From Ferrovibrio xuzhouensis (GTDB taxonomy: Bacteria; Pseudomonadota; Alphaproteobacteria; Ferrovibrionales; Ferrovibrionaceae), in contig NZ_JBHRYJ010000007.1 in assembly GCF_042648965.1 (NCBI RefSeq), positions 124,001-188,000 of the forward strand: DNA of 64,000 bases. The letters run 5' to 3'. This document shows, piece by piece, positions 38,030 through 45,696 of the stretch; within the stretch, counting starts at the first letter, position 1, and every line of letters starts with the position of its first letter. A program made the position numbers and the translations under genes. A model generated the notes under the pieces. It saw only the letters and a list, made by a program, of their open reading frames with translations, did not search any database and was not told the origin of the DNA.

Positions 38030-38908
38030 ATGTTGTTTCCCGGTTTTGAGCAGAAACGCATTGCGGGCGAGGGGGCGGAAATCAATCTGCGGGTCGGCGG
38101 CAAGGGGCCGCCGCTGCTGCTGCTGCACGGCTATCCGCAGACCCATGCCATGTGGCATCGCATCGCGCCGCGGCTGGCCGAAACCTACACCATCGTCTGC
38201 CCTGATCTGCGCGGCTATGGCGATTCCGGCAGGCCGCCGACCGACGAACGCCACAGCCCCTATGCCAAGCGGGCGATGGCGGCCGACATGGTCGCCGTGA
38301 TGAAGGCGCTCGGTTTCCCGCGTTTCCGGCTCGCCGGCCATGATCGTGGTGGCCGCGTCTCGCATCGCCTGGCGCTCGACCACCCGCAGGCCGTCGAGAA
38401 ACTGGCGGTGCTCGATATCATCCCGACCCGGACCCTGTTCGAGACCGTCAACCAGCAGGTGGCGACCGGCTACTACCACTGGTTCTTCCTGATCCAGCCT
38501 TTCGACATGCCCGAGCGCATGATCGGCAGCGACCCGGAATACTATCTGCGCCGCAAGACCGGCCAGTGGTCGGGCGCCGGCTTCGGCTTCGATCCCGAGG
38601 CCTGGGCGGATTACGTGCGTTGCTTCAGCGATCCGGCAACCATCCATGCCTCCTGCGAGGATTACCGTGCCGCGGCCAGCATCGACCTCGAACATGACCG
38701 TGCCGACGAGGACAAGCGGATCGCCTGTCCGCTGCTGGTGCTGTGGGGCGAGAAAGGGCTGATGCACAAGGCCTATGACGTGATCGGCACCTGGCGCGGC
38801 AAGGCTGCCGCCAGTGTCGATGGCCAGGCCGTGCCAAGCGGGCATTTCCTGCCCGAGGAGGCGCCTGAGGAAACCCTGCAGGCGCTGCAGCGCTTTTTTG
38901 CCGACTGA
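38030..38908 (+). CDS. Alpha/beta hydrolase, fluoroacetate-dehalogenase-like
   Basis: A 292-residue hydrolase of the haloacetate/epoxide branch. The nucleophile is D105 in GHDRGGR, with R106 and R109 in the carboxylate-binding positions of fluoroacetate dehalogenases. H150-W151 (YYHW) match the fluoride-binding pair, and H272 (SGHFLPEE) is the catalytic histidine. The GYPQTHAMW oxyanion motif and PDLRGYGDS are typical. All key dehalogenase residues appear in place, but natural substrates in this family are wider than fluoroacetate. ATG preceded by GGAGGA. Confidence 0.82.
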   Translation: MLFPGFEQKRIAGEGAEINLRVGGKGPPLLLLHGYPQTHAMWHRIAPRLAETYTIVCPDLRGYGDSGRPPTDERHSPYAKRAMAADMVAVMKALGFPRFRLAGHDRGGRVSHRLALDHPQAVEKLAVLDIIPTRTLFETVNQQVATGYYHWFFLIQPFDMPERMIGSDPEYYLRRKTGQWSGAGFGFDPEAWADYVRCFSDPATIHASCEDYRAAASIDLEHDRADEDKRIACPLLVLWGEKGLMHKAYDVIGTWRGKAAASVDGQAVPSGHFLPEEAPEETLQALQRFFAD

Positions 38909-38927
38909 CCCGGAGGGTGAAGTTCCA

Positions 38928-39707
38928 GTGACAGTGTCGCCCGATCTGCCGCCCGAGACCCCCGAGCCGCTCGCCGCCCTCCGGCCACCCAGGCTCGGGC
39001 CGCTGGCGCGCCTGCGCAACTATTTCCTCGCCGGCATCATCGTCACGGCGCCGATCGGCCTGACCATCTATCTGGTGGTCATCACCATCGAGGCGATCGA
39101 CCGCAACGTCCAGCGCCTGATCCCGATGGGCTTCGAGCCCGAACGGTTCATTCCGTTCCATCTGCCTTACGGCATCCCCGGCCTCGGCGTCGTCGTCTCG
39201 GTGGTGCTGCTGACCCTGATCGGCTTCCTCGCCACCAACCTGCTCGGCCGCACGTTGCTCAGGATCGGCGAACGCATCGTCGCCCGCATGCCGGTGGTTC
39301 GCGGCATCTACAGCGCGCTCAAGCAGGTGTTCGAGACGGTGTTCAGCCAGTCCGGCAATTCCTTCCGCCAGGTGGCGCTGGTGCCATGGCCGTCGAAAGA
39401 CTCCTGGACCATCGCCTTCGTCACCAATTATGTGCAGGGCACGGAAGTGTCGCAGCATCTGGGCGATGACCTCGTGACCGTTTATGTGCCGACCACGCCG
39501 AATCCAACCGGCGGCTACATGGCGTATTACCGGCGCAGGGATATCGTGATCCTGTCGACCTCGGTCGATCAGGCGATGAAGCTGATCATTTCCTGCGGCG
39601 TGATCGTGCCGCCGGATCTGGCGGCAGGCAAAACGGCCGCGAAGACGGCCGACGGAGGAAAACCCAATGGCCAGCCCGGCACCGGCGACGGCGGTTTCAC
39701 GCCCTGA
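38928..39707 (+). CDS. DUF502 family membrane protein
   Basis: A 259-residue inner-membrane protein of the DUF502 family. Two hydrophobic segments (about 30-53 and 82-106; AGIIVTAPIGLTIYLVVI, GLGVVVSVVLLTLIGFLA) are followed by R-x-P-V-V-R-G-I-Y-S and a beta-rich domain (VALVPWPSKDSW, VYVPTTPNPTGGY, VDQAMKLIISCGVI). Function unknown. I place the start at GTG 38928, downstream of GGAGGG; GTG 38934 is possible. The last 41 bases overlap the P450 gene in another frame. Confidence 0.85.
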   Translation: MTVSPDLPPETPEPLAALRPPRLGPLARLRNYFLAGIIVTAPIGLTIYLVVITIEAIDRNVQRLIPMGFEPERFIPFHLPYGIPGLGVVVSVVLLTLIGFLATNLLGRTLLRIGERIVARMPVVRGIYSALKQVFETVFSQSGNSFRQVALVPWPSKDSWTIAFVTNYVQGTEVSQHLGDDLVTVYVPTTPNPTGGYMAYYRRRDIVILSTSVDQAMKLIISCGVIVPPDLAAGKTAAKTADGGKPNGQPGTGDGGFTP

Positions 39708-40983
39708 TGACCTGAACGGCCTGCGGCTCGGCCGCTACACGACCGCCGACCAGGCGGCACGACGGGATGTCGTGGCCGGCTTCGACCTGCGCGCGCTCGA
39801 TCGCGCTTTCCTCGACGACCCGTATCCGGTCTATCACCTGCTGCGGCATTACGCGCCGGTGCGGCAGATGCCCGACGGCAGTTACTTCCTGACCCGCTAC
39901 GACGACCTGCAGGCGGTCTACCGCGACCCGAAGCGCTTCAGCTCCGACAAGAAGATCGAGTTCCGGCCGAAATTCGGCGATACGCCGCTCTATCGCCACC
40001 ATACCACCAGCCTTGTCTTCAACGATCCGCCGCTGCACACCCGCGTGCGTCGCCTGCTGGCGCCGGCGTTTACGCCGCGCGCGCTCAGGCTGCTGGAGGC
40101 CCGCTTCACTGCGCTGGTCGACCGGCTGCTCGACCGCGCTGAAAAACAGGGCGGCATGGATGTCGTCACCGACTATGCCGCGGCTTTGCCGGTCGAGATC
40201 ATCGGCGACATGCTGGCGGTGCCGGCTGAAGACCGCCACCTGCTGCGCGACTGGTCGCTCGCCATTCTCGGCGCGCTGGAGCCGGTGCTGACCCCGGAGC
40301 GGGCCGAGGCCGGCAATCGCGCCATGGTCGAATTCGAAGCCTATCTGGAGCGGCATCTGGAAAGCTGGCGCGCGCATATGGCCGCCCACGAGGATGCCGG
40401 CGCCGATGGCTACGGCGATGTGCTGACCGGCCTGATCCGCGGCGAGAACGGCGAGGCGCTGACAGCGGACGAACTGGTGCAGAACTGCATCTTCCTGCTC
40501 AATGCCGGACACGAGACCACCACCAACCTGATTGGCAACGGCATCGCGGCCCTGCTCGACTGGCCGGACGAACGCCGCCGCCTGACGGATGATCCGTCGC
40601 TGATGAAGACGGCGGTCGAAGAATTCCTGCGCTTCGAAAGTTCCAACCAGCTCGGCAACCGCCGCGTGGTGGAGGAGGTGGAGATCGGCGGCGTGACCCT
40701 GCCACCCGGCACCCTGGTGACTTTGTGCATTGGTGCCGCCAACCGCGATCCGGCGCAGTTCGCCGACCCCGACCGGCTTGATGTCGGCCGCCAGCCGAAC
40801 CGGCATCTGGCTTTCGGTGCCGGCATCCATGCCTGCGCCGGCATGTCGCTCGCGCGTATCGAGGGCCAGATCGCGATCAGCCGGCTGCTGGCGCGTTTTC
40901 CGGACTTTCGCCCGGCGGGTGATCCGGTGCGCGGCGGCCGCGCCCGGTTCCGCGGGTTCCTGAGTTTTCCGGTCAGCTTCTGA
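39667..40983 (+). CDS. Cytochrome P450
   Basis: Soluble bacterial P450 of 438 residues. The heme-binding loop FGAGIHACAGMSLARIE has cysteine ligand C390. The I-helix oxygen-activation motif is AGHETT, and the K-helix EFLRFES carries E-x-x-R. There are no membrane segments, so it needs ferredoxin-type electron partners, none of which is encoded nearby. The ATG has GGAGGAAAA ahead but begins inside the DUF502 gene. The TetR and Rieske oxygenase genes downstream suggest a catabolic or detoxifying set; the substrate is unknown. Confidence 0.93.
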   Translation: MASPAPATAVSRPDDLNGLRLGRYTTADQAARRDVVAGFDLRALDRAFLDDPYPVYHLLRHYAPVRQMPDGSYFLTRYDDLQAVYRDPKRFSSDKKIEFRPKFGDTPLYRHHTTSLVFNDPPLHTRVRRLLAPAFTPRALRLLEARFTALVDRLLDRAEKQGGMDVVTDYAAALPVEIIGDMLAVPAEDRHLLRDWSLAILGALEPVLTPERAEAGNRAMVEFEAYLERHLESWRAHMAAHEDAGADGYGDVLTGLIRGENGEALTADELVQNCIFLLNAGHETTTNLIGNGIAALLDWPDERRRLTDDPSLMKTAVEEFLRFESSNQLGNRRVVEEVEIGGVTLPPGTLVTLCIGAANRDPAQFADPDRLDVGRQPNRHLAFGAGIHACAGMSLARIEGQIAISRLLARFPDFRPAGDPVRGGRARFRGFLSFPVSF

Positions 40984-41029
40984 CGCGGCTGTCCTGCAGC
41001 GGCAGGGGCGCACGCCGGACTGGACTTTG

Positions 41030-41043
41030 AATTGAATTCAATT
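41030..41043. promoter_or_regulatory. Palindromic candidate operator before the TetR gene
   Basis: A perfect 14-base palindrome, AATTGAATTCAATT, stands out in GC-rich surroundings and ends 11 bases before the tetR ATG. That is the usual site of TetR-type autorepression. Only position and symmetry support it. Confidence 0.5.
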
Positions 41044-41054
41044 AAGCTCCAGTC

Positions 41055-41699
41055 ATGCCCCGCGCGAAGCGCCAGCCCGACACCATTCTGCCGCATGATG
41101 CGGCCGTCTCGCCGCGCGGCAGCGAGACCCGCCGGCGCATCCTCGATGCGGCGGCCCGCGCGCTGGTGGCCGGCGCGGGCGCCTGCGAGATCGCCGACGT
41201 GGCGCGGCTGGCCGGCGTGTCGGTCGGGCTCAGCTATCATTATTTCGGCTCCAAGGCCGGTCTGATCGCCGCGCTGGTCGAGGATTTCTACGACCGCTTC
41301 GAGGCGGCGGTGATGGACGTCAACCCGAAGCCCGGCGCCGGCTGGGCCGAGCGCGAGCGGCTGCGGCTCGAACGCATGGTCGCCTTCCATTATGCCGATG
41401 CGCTGGCGCCGCTGATCCTCGGCCGCTTAAGCCGTGAGCCGGAAGTCGCCGCCGTCGAGGCGGCGCGCATCGCCGGCCACATCAAGCTTGCCGCCCATAA
41501 CATCGAACTGGCGCAGGGCCGCCGCGAAATCCCCGCCGATCTCGACGCCCATCTGCTCGGCGCCATGATCCTCGGCGGCCTGCGGCAGGCGATCGGCCGG
41601 GTACTGGCGATGCCGCGGCGGCCGGGGCGTGAGCGCATCGCCGCCCAGCTCTGGCAGTTCATCGCCGGCACCGCCCGGCTGCAGGAGGCCGGATCATGA
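41055..41699 (+). CDS. TetR-family regulator (BetI-like)
   Basis: DNA-binding repressor of 214 residues. The N-terminal TetR domain begins at about residue 23 (SETRRRILDAAARALV), with the helix-turn-helix near 45-66 (EIADVARLAGVSVGLSYHYFGSKAGL). The C-terminal ligand domain resembles BetI-type regulators. The ATG follows a 14-base palindrome, and the stop overlaps the Rieske oxygenase start (ATGA), so it probably controls that gene and itself, and possibly the P450 upstream. Confidence 0.9.
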   Translation: MPRAKRQPDTILPHDAAVSPRGSETRRRILDAAARALVAGAGACEIADVARLAGVSVGLSYHYFGSKAGLIAALVEDFYDRFEAAVMDVNPKPGAGWAERERLRLERMVAFHYADALAPLILGRLSREPEVAAVEAARIAGHIKLAAHNIELAQGRREIPADLDAHLLGAMILGGLRQAIGRVLAMPRRPGRERIAAQLWQFIAGTARLQEAGS

Positions 41700-42847
41700 A
41701 ACCAGCCACAGCATCCGACTGGCTCGACCGCACCCGCCGGCATATGGCGGCGGGCAGCACCGACATGGCCGACCAGGTCACCCGCATCGATACCGCGCGC
41801 TATGTCGATCCGGTGCGGCTGGCGGCCGAGGAAAGCACCCTGTTCCGGCGGTATCCGGTTGCGGTCAGCTTTGCATCGAAGCTGGCGAAGCCCGGCGATT
41901 ATGTCACCCATGACCTGCTCGACCTGCCTTTGCTGCTGACCCGGGACCAGGGTGGGCGGCTCAACGCCTTTCTCAATGTCTGCCGGCATCGCGGTGCCAA
42001 GCTGGTCTGGGAGCGTGGCGGCTGTGGCCGGCGGGCGCTGGTCTGTCCGTATCACGCCTGGACCTATGACATGGCGGGTGCCCTGCGCGGCATCCCGCAT
42101 GAGGACGGCTTTGCGGGGGTGGACAGGGCGACCCGTGGCCTGGTCCGCCTGCCGGTGGCGGAGGCCTTCGGTCTGGTCTTCGTGGTCCCCAGCCCGGGTG
42201 AGGCTTACGATTTCGACGGTTTCCTCGGCGGCATCCGTGACGACCTCGACAGCTTTGGCCTTGGCGACCATGTGCTGTACGACGAGCGCGAGATCGGCGT
42301 GGCGGCGAACTGGAAGGTGGTGGTCGAAGGAGGGCTCGAGACCTACCACGTCCGCCATGCCCACCGGACGACCATCGCGCCGATGTTTACCGACAATGTC
42401 ATCGTCGCCGACCGGCTCGATCCGCACATGCGGCTGTTTTTCACCAAGCAGGTGGCGCAGGATCTGACCCGGTCGGACGGGACACGGCTGTCCGTGCGCG
42501 ATTACGGCAACCTGCTTTACTTCATTTTTCCCAACCTGTTGATCCTGGTCCAGCCGGACCACGCCACCGCGATGATCGTCCTGCCCGATGGCACCGATGC
42601 CTGCCGCATCCATGGCGGCGCCCTGATCCCGCAGCCGGCCGAAACGCCGAAGGCGCGGGCACACTGGGACCGCAACGTGAAGATCTTCTGGGACGCGCTC
42701 GACGAAGATTTTCAGATGGCCCAGGCAATCCAGCGCGGCTTCCGCTCCGGTGCCAACAGCCACCTAACCTTCGGCCGCTTCGAGCAGGGCTGTGGCTGGT
42801 TCCATGACAGCATGGACCGGGCGCTGGCCGCCGAACCATCGGCTTGA
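41696..42847 (+). CDS. Rieske non-heme iron oxygenase, alpha subunit
   Basis: Ring-hydroxylating-type oxygenase large subunit of 383 residues. The Rieske 2Fe-2S ligands are C96-x-H98 (CRHRGAK) and C117-x2-H120 (CPYHAW). The catalytic iron site is marked by VEGGLETYHVRHAHR with two histidines. No beta subunit or reductase gene is adjacent, so this is probably an alpha-only type, as in carnitine, betaine or some aromatic oxygenases. The ATG overlaps the tetR stop; an FNR-type site begins at its own stop codon. Confidence 0.9.
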   Translation: MKPATASDWLDRTRRHMAAGSTDMADQVTRIDTARYVDPVRLAAEESTLFRRYPVAVSFASKLAKPGDYVTHDLLDLPLLLTRDQGGRLNAFLNVCRHRGAKLVWERGGCGRRALVCPYHAWTYDMAGALRGIPHEDGFAGVDRATRGLVRLPVAEAFGLVFVVPSPGEAYDFDGFLGGIRDDLDSFGLGDHVLYDEREIGVAANWKVVVEGGLETYHVRHAHRTTIAPMFTDNVIVADRLDPHMRLFFTKQVAQDLTRSDGTRLSVRDYGNLLYFIFPNLLILVQPDHATAMIVLPDGTDACRIHGGALIPQPAETPKARAHWDRNVKIFWDALDEDFQMAQAIQRGFRSGANSHLTFGRFEQGCGWFHDSMDRALAAEPSA

Positions 42848-42883
42848 TCTGGATCAACATTAAACATAAGAAAATTGTATAAA
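42844..42883 (+). promoter_or_regulatory. FNR/FixK-type promoter of the yeeE pair
   Basis: TTGAT (42844-42848), four bases, ATCAA (42853-42857) is a perfect FNR/FixK box. TATAAA (42878-42883) is a good -10. If transcription starts about seven bases after the -10, the box centre (42850.5) lies near -41, the class II activator position. The box overlaps the Rieske gene's stop codon, and the yeeE ATG is 44 bases after the -10. Confidence 0.7.
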
Positions 42884-42926
42884 AGATTTCCACGGCCGTG
42901 ATCTGGTCCGGCCGTGGGAGGTGTTC

Positions 42927-43442
42927 ATGTTCGCACTCACCGACAAGGCCTGGTCGCCTTATGCTGCCGGCATCCTGATCGGGTTGCTGCAGATTCCCGC
43001 ATTTTTGCTGATCCACACGGCGCTCGGCGCCTCGTCGGCCTATGTCACCATTGCCGGGCATCTTGCCGGGATCATCGATCCGGGCATCGCGCAGATTGAG
43101 TATGTGGCGAAACATCTGGCTGGCGCCAAGAACTGGTGGCAGGTCGCGCTGGTGGGCGGCATTGCGCTCGGCGCGGCCCTGTCGGCGCGGCTGTCCGGTT
43201 CGCGGCGCGCGGTCATGTCCTATGCCTGGTCGCGTGGCCTCGGCATCACCTCGCTGGCGGGCCGTCTGCCGCTCGCCTTTGCGGCCGGCTTCATCATGCT
43301 GTTCGGCGCCCGCGTCGCCGATGGCTGCACCAGCGGCCATGGCCTGTCAGGGATGGCCCAGCTTGCCATCAGTTCCTTCATCGCCGTTACCGCAATGTTC
43401 GCCGGCGGCATCGCTACCGCGATGCTGATGCGGCGCGTGTAA
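42927..43442 (+). CDS. YeeE/YedE-family transporter, first half
   Basis: A 171-residue membrane protein with about four to five hydrophobic segments. It carries the family signature GARVADGCTSGHGLSG, whose cysteine is thought to handle thiosulfate- or selenium/sulfur-type substrates in YeeE/TsuA proteins. In many bacteria one long YeeE holds two such repeats; here the halves are separate genes, a known arrangement. GGGAGG lies five bases before ATG 42927. Controlled by the FNR-type site upstream. Confidence 0.88.
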   Translation: MFALTDKAWSPYAAGILIGLLQIPAFLLIHTALGASSAYVTIAGHLAGIIDPGIAQIEYVAKHLAGAKNWWQVALVGGIALGAALSARLSGSRRAVMSYAWSRGLGITSLAGRLPLAFAAGFIMLFGARVADGCTSGHGLSGMAQLAISSFIAVTAMFAGGIATAMLMRRV

Positions 43443-43453
43443 GGGAGGCTGTC

Positions 43454-44071
43454 ATGAGCGTGATCTCCGCCATCCTGATCGGTCTGGCCATGGGGCTGGT
43501 CTTCGGCTTCGCCCTGGAAAAGTCGCGCGTGTTTGAACCGGGCATCATCCTTGGCCAGATGCAGTTGCGCAATTTCACCATGCTGAAGGTCTTTCTGAGC
43601 GCGGTCGCCACCGGTCTTGTCGTGCTGGCAGCCCTCAATGGCTTTGGGTTCGTCAGCCTGTCGCCGAAGGCCACGCTGTATGCGGCCGATGTCGTCGGTG
43701 GCCTGCTGCTTGGCGTCGGCATCAGCCTGGCTGGCGGCTGCCCCGGCACGGTGCTGGTCCAGATCGGTGCCGGCTACCGGGATGCCTGGGCAACCCTGCT
43801 TGGCGGCATTGCCGGCGCCATGACCTTCGGCTATCTCGAACCGACCCTGCACCCCTGGATCAGCGGCGGTCCCGGCAAACTCACCCTCAACCAGCTTGTT
43901 GGTCTGCCGTTCTGGCCGGTGGCATTGGCCGCTGCCGCCCTGCTGGTGGTCGTGCTGGTGCTGCTGGAACGCTGGCGCCCCTGGCGCGGCGAACTGGGCG
44001 CGGATGTCGATGGAGACACCAGCGAACAGATCGCCTCGGCGCCCGCTATGCGGCAGCGGCCTCAGCATTGA
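43454..44071 (+). CDS. YeeE/YedE-family transporter, second half
   Basis: A 205-residue membrane protein paired with the gene 11 bases upstream. It has about five hydrophobic segments, the second cysteine signature GISLAGGCPGTVLVQIGAG, and a hydrophilic C-terminal tail after WRPWRGEL. The two products probably assemble into one sulfur-compound channel. The ordinary split form has separate start and stop codons and ribosome sites (GGGAGG here), so it is not a frameshift. Confidence 0.88.
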   Translation: MSVISAILIGLAMGLVFGFALEKSRVFEPGIILGQMQLRNFTMLKVFLSAVATGLVVLAALNGFGFVSLSPKATLYAADVVGGLLLGVGISLAGGCPGTVLVQIGAGYRDAWATLLGGIAGAMTFGYLEPTLHPWISGGPGKLTLNQLVGLPFWPVALAAAALLVVVLVLLERWRPWRGELGADVDGDTSEQIASAPAMRQRPQH

Positions 44072-44231
44072 TGGCGGTGACCTGTCCGCCCTTCTGGGCG
44101 GTGTAGTTGGCGGCGACGGCTACCCGTCAGCGCGCCCTCTCGACGAGCCCGTTGGAAGCCCGCTCGCAGGCACCCAGCGGCGGCGGCAGGGCGGTCTGGC
44201 ATTCGGCGGAACCGGCGGCTAAACTTCCTGC
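44046..44231 (-). pseudogene. Possible gene remnant between yeeE and acylphosphatase
   Basis: On the minus strand one frame gives a coding-looking stretch: AECQTALPPPLGACERAS, NGLVERAR, an in-frame TGA (44127-44129), then VAANYTAQKGGQVTAINAEA and a TAG. The 3' end overlaps the yeeE second-half tail. Composition is protein-like on both sides of the TGA, as expected from the decayed C-terminus of a lost gene. I recognise no family, and chance cannot be excluded. Confidence 0.25.
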
Positions 44232-44543
44232 ATGGCCAGAAACACCACGAAGATGACCAGCCGTTACTATGTCGCGGGCCGCGTCCAGGGGGTCGGTTAC
44301 CGGCACTGGCTCGTGCAGCGCGCCCGGGCGCTCAGCCTGGTCGGCTGGGTCCGGAACCGACGTGACGGCCGGGTCGAGGTGGTCGCCTATGGCGAGAAGG
44401 ATGTCCTCGATACCCTGGAGCGGGATCTGGCCGGCGGCCCGCCGGCGGCCGATGTCACCGGCGTCGAGACCGCCCCGGTCACCCCCGAGGAGGCCGAGCT
44501 GGCGGCACGGGCCACCGGCTTCGAGCAAAGCTCGACTGAATAG
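44232..44543 (+). CDS. acyP: Acylphosphatase
   Basis: Small enzyme that hydrolyses acyl phosphates. The N-terminal motif YYVAGRVQGVGYRHWL contains the catalytic arginine, and the GWVRNRRDGRVEV motif contains the catalytic asparagine. It is 103 residues from ATG 44232. An ATG at 44253 (MTSRYYVAG) gives 96 residues, closer to the usual length. Neither has a clear ribosome site. Confidence 0.92.
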   Translation: MARNTTKMTSRYYVAGRVQGVGYRHWLVQRARALSLVGWVRNRRDGRVEVVAYGEKDVLDTLERDLAGGPPAADVTGVETAPVTPEEAELAARATGFEQSSTE

Positions 44544-44564
44544 TCTGAAACTCATCCTAGGGTC

Positions 44565-44819
44565 ATGAAAAACAATAAAACTATGAAGTTGACGCTAAAG
44601 CAGTGGCTGATCTGCTATGCTGGCTCGCTGGGCTTTGGTGGGGTGACCTGGTGGGCAACCGGCAGCCCGTGGATCGGTGGCGGCGTGCTGGTCGGCTTCA
44701 CGGCAGTCTATGTCTTTTCCCTAGCCGGCAAGGCGCGGGGCGCGGCCGCCGAAATCGATCCCGAAGGGCTGTCGCGCCAGCAGAAGCGCGCGCTCAACAG
44801 GAAGAATAAAGATAAGTGA
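44565..44819 (+). CDS. Small membrane protein, unrecognised
   Basis: An 84-residue protein with a basic N-terminus (MKNNKTMKLTLKQW), two hydrophobic segments (about 15-32 and 36-53) separated by a Gly/Ser/Pro turn, and a charged C-terminus ending in SRQQKRALNRKNKDK. This inside-out-inside hairpin is typical of small inner-membrane proteins. The upstream region and first codons are unusually A/T-rich for this genome. I do not recognise a family. Confidence 0.6.
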   Translation: MKNNKTMKLTLKQWLICYAGSLGFGGVTWWATGSPWIGGGVLVGFTAVYVFSLAGKARGAAAEIDPEGLSRQQKRALNRKNKDK

Positions 44820-44847
44820 AATTATGATGTTAATTTAGATATATGAT

Positions 44848-45615
44848 CTAATCTGTCGCGCAGGTGGCGCCCAGCCGCTCGAGCAGGGCCGGCCCCACGG
44901 TTTCCCGCAGCATCAGGTCGACATCGGGCAGGGTGGCGGTCAGGCCGAGATCGACCAGCGAGGTCACGCCGAAGGGTTCGGCTGCGGTCTGGCGGATGCC
45001 GCAGGCGACGATGCCGTCGTAATGGCCGAGATCCGGTTCCACATTGAAACTGAGGCCGTGGAAGGTGACCCAGTGGCGGACGCGCACGCCGATGGCGGCG
45101 ATCTTGTCCTCGCGGCCCGGCCCCTGGGTGGCGCTGCGGTCGACCCAGACCCCGACCCGGCCGTCGCGGATCTCGCCGCGCAGGTTGAACTTCGCCAGGG
45201 TAGCGATCACCCAGTCCTCCATCCGGCAGACGAAGGCACGCACGTCCTTCCCGCGCCGGTTGAGGTCCAGCATGATATAGGCGATGCGCTGGCCGGGGCC
45301 GTGATAGGTGAACTGGCCCCCCCGACCGGTCTTGTAGACCGGAAACCGCGGGTCCAGCAGGTCACCCTCCTTGGCCGAGGTGCCGGCGGTGTAGAGCGCC
45401 GGGTGTTCCAGCAGCCAGATCGCCTCGCGGGCGGTGCCGGCGCGGATTTCGGCGACCCGCTGTTCCATGGCCGCCAGGGCGGTCTCGTAGGGGACCGGCC
45501 GGTCGCTGACCAGCCACTCCACCGGGCCGGCCGGGGTGTCGATTACCTCGACGGGCGGGGGCAGGGCGACGGCCGGCGGGGCCTCCATCTGGACGGATTC
45601 GAGCTGGACGGACAT
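44848..45615 (-). CDS. lipB: Octanoyl-[ACP]:protein N-octanoyltransferase
   Basis: Transfers octanoate from acyl carrier protein to lipoyl domains, the substrate for LipA. The 255 residues contain the GRGGQFTYHGPGQRIAY motif, the lysine in DKIAAIGVRVR and the catalytic cysteine in IVACGIRQ. About 30 extra N-terminal residues precede the usual fold, so the true start may be the ATG giving MEAPPAV. Together with lipA at 4304 the window holds a complete octanoyl-ACP lipoylation route for PdhB and PdhC. Confidence 0.95.
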   Translation of the reverse strand: MSVQLESVQMEAPPAVALPPPVEVIDTPAGPVEWLVSDRPVPYETALAAMEQRVAEIRAGTAREAIWLLEHPALYTAGTSAKEGDLLDPRFPVYKTGRGGQFTYHGPGQRIAYIMLDLNRRGKDVRAFVCRMEDWVIATLAKFNLRGEIRDGRVGVWVDRSATQGPGREDKIAAIGVRVRHWVTFHGLSFNVEPDLGHYDGIVACGIRQTAAEPFGVTSLVDLGLTATLPDVDLMLRETVGPALLERLGATCATD

Positions 45616-45634
45616 CTGTGGGCGACCCCGGGCT

Positions 45635-45661
45635 TAACCCTGTGCTAACCTAGCAGGGTTA
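45635..45661. promoter_or_regulatory. Inverted repeat between divergent lipB and fliN
   Basis: TAACCC (45635-45640) plus TGCTA (45643-45647) pair with TAGCA (45651-45655) plus GGGTTA (45656-45661), an 11-base stem with a two-base bulge and a three-base loop. It sits centrally in the 81-base divergent gap, so it may be an operator serving both genes; it may also be an RNA hairpin in the fliN leader. Confidence 0.45.
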
Positions 45662-45696
45662 CTTAGCGTCTGTGGCACGCGGAAGGAAGGTGCGGC

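Noticed and set aside
42927..44071. YeeE pair as a frameshifted single gene
   Set aside because: Each half has its own ribosome site, start, full signature motif and stop. Two-gene forms are an established arrangement.
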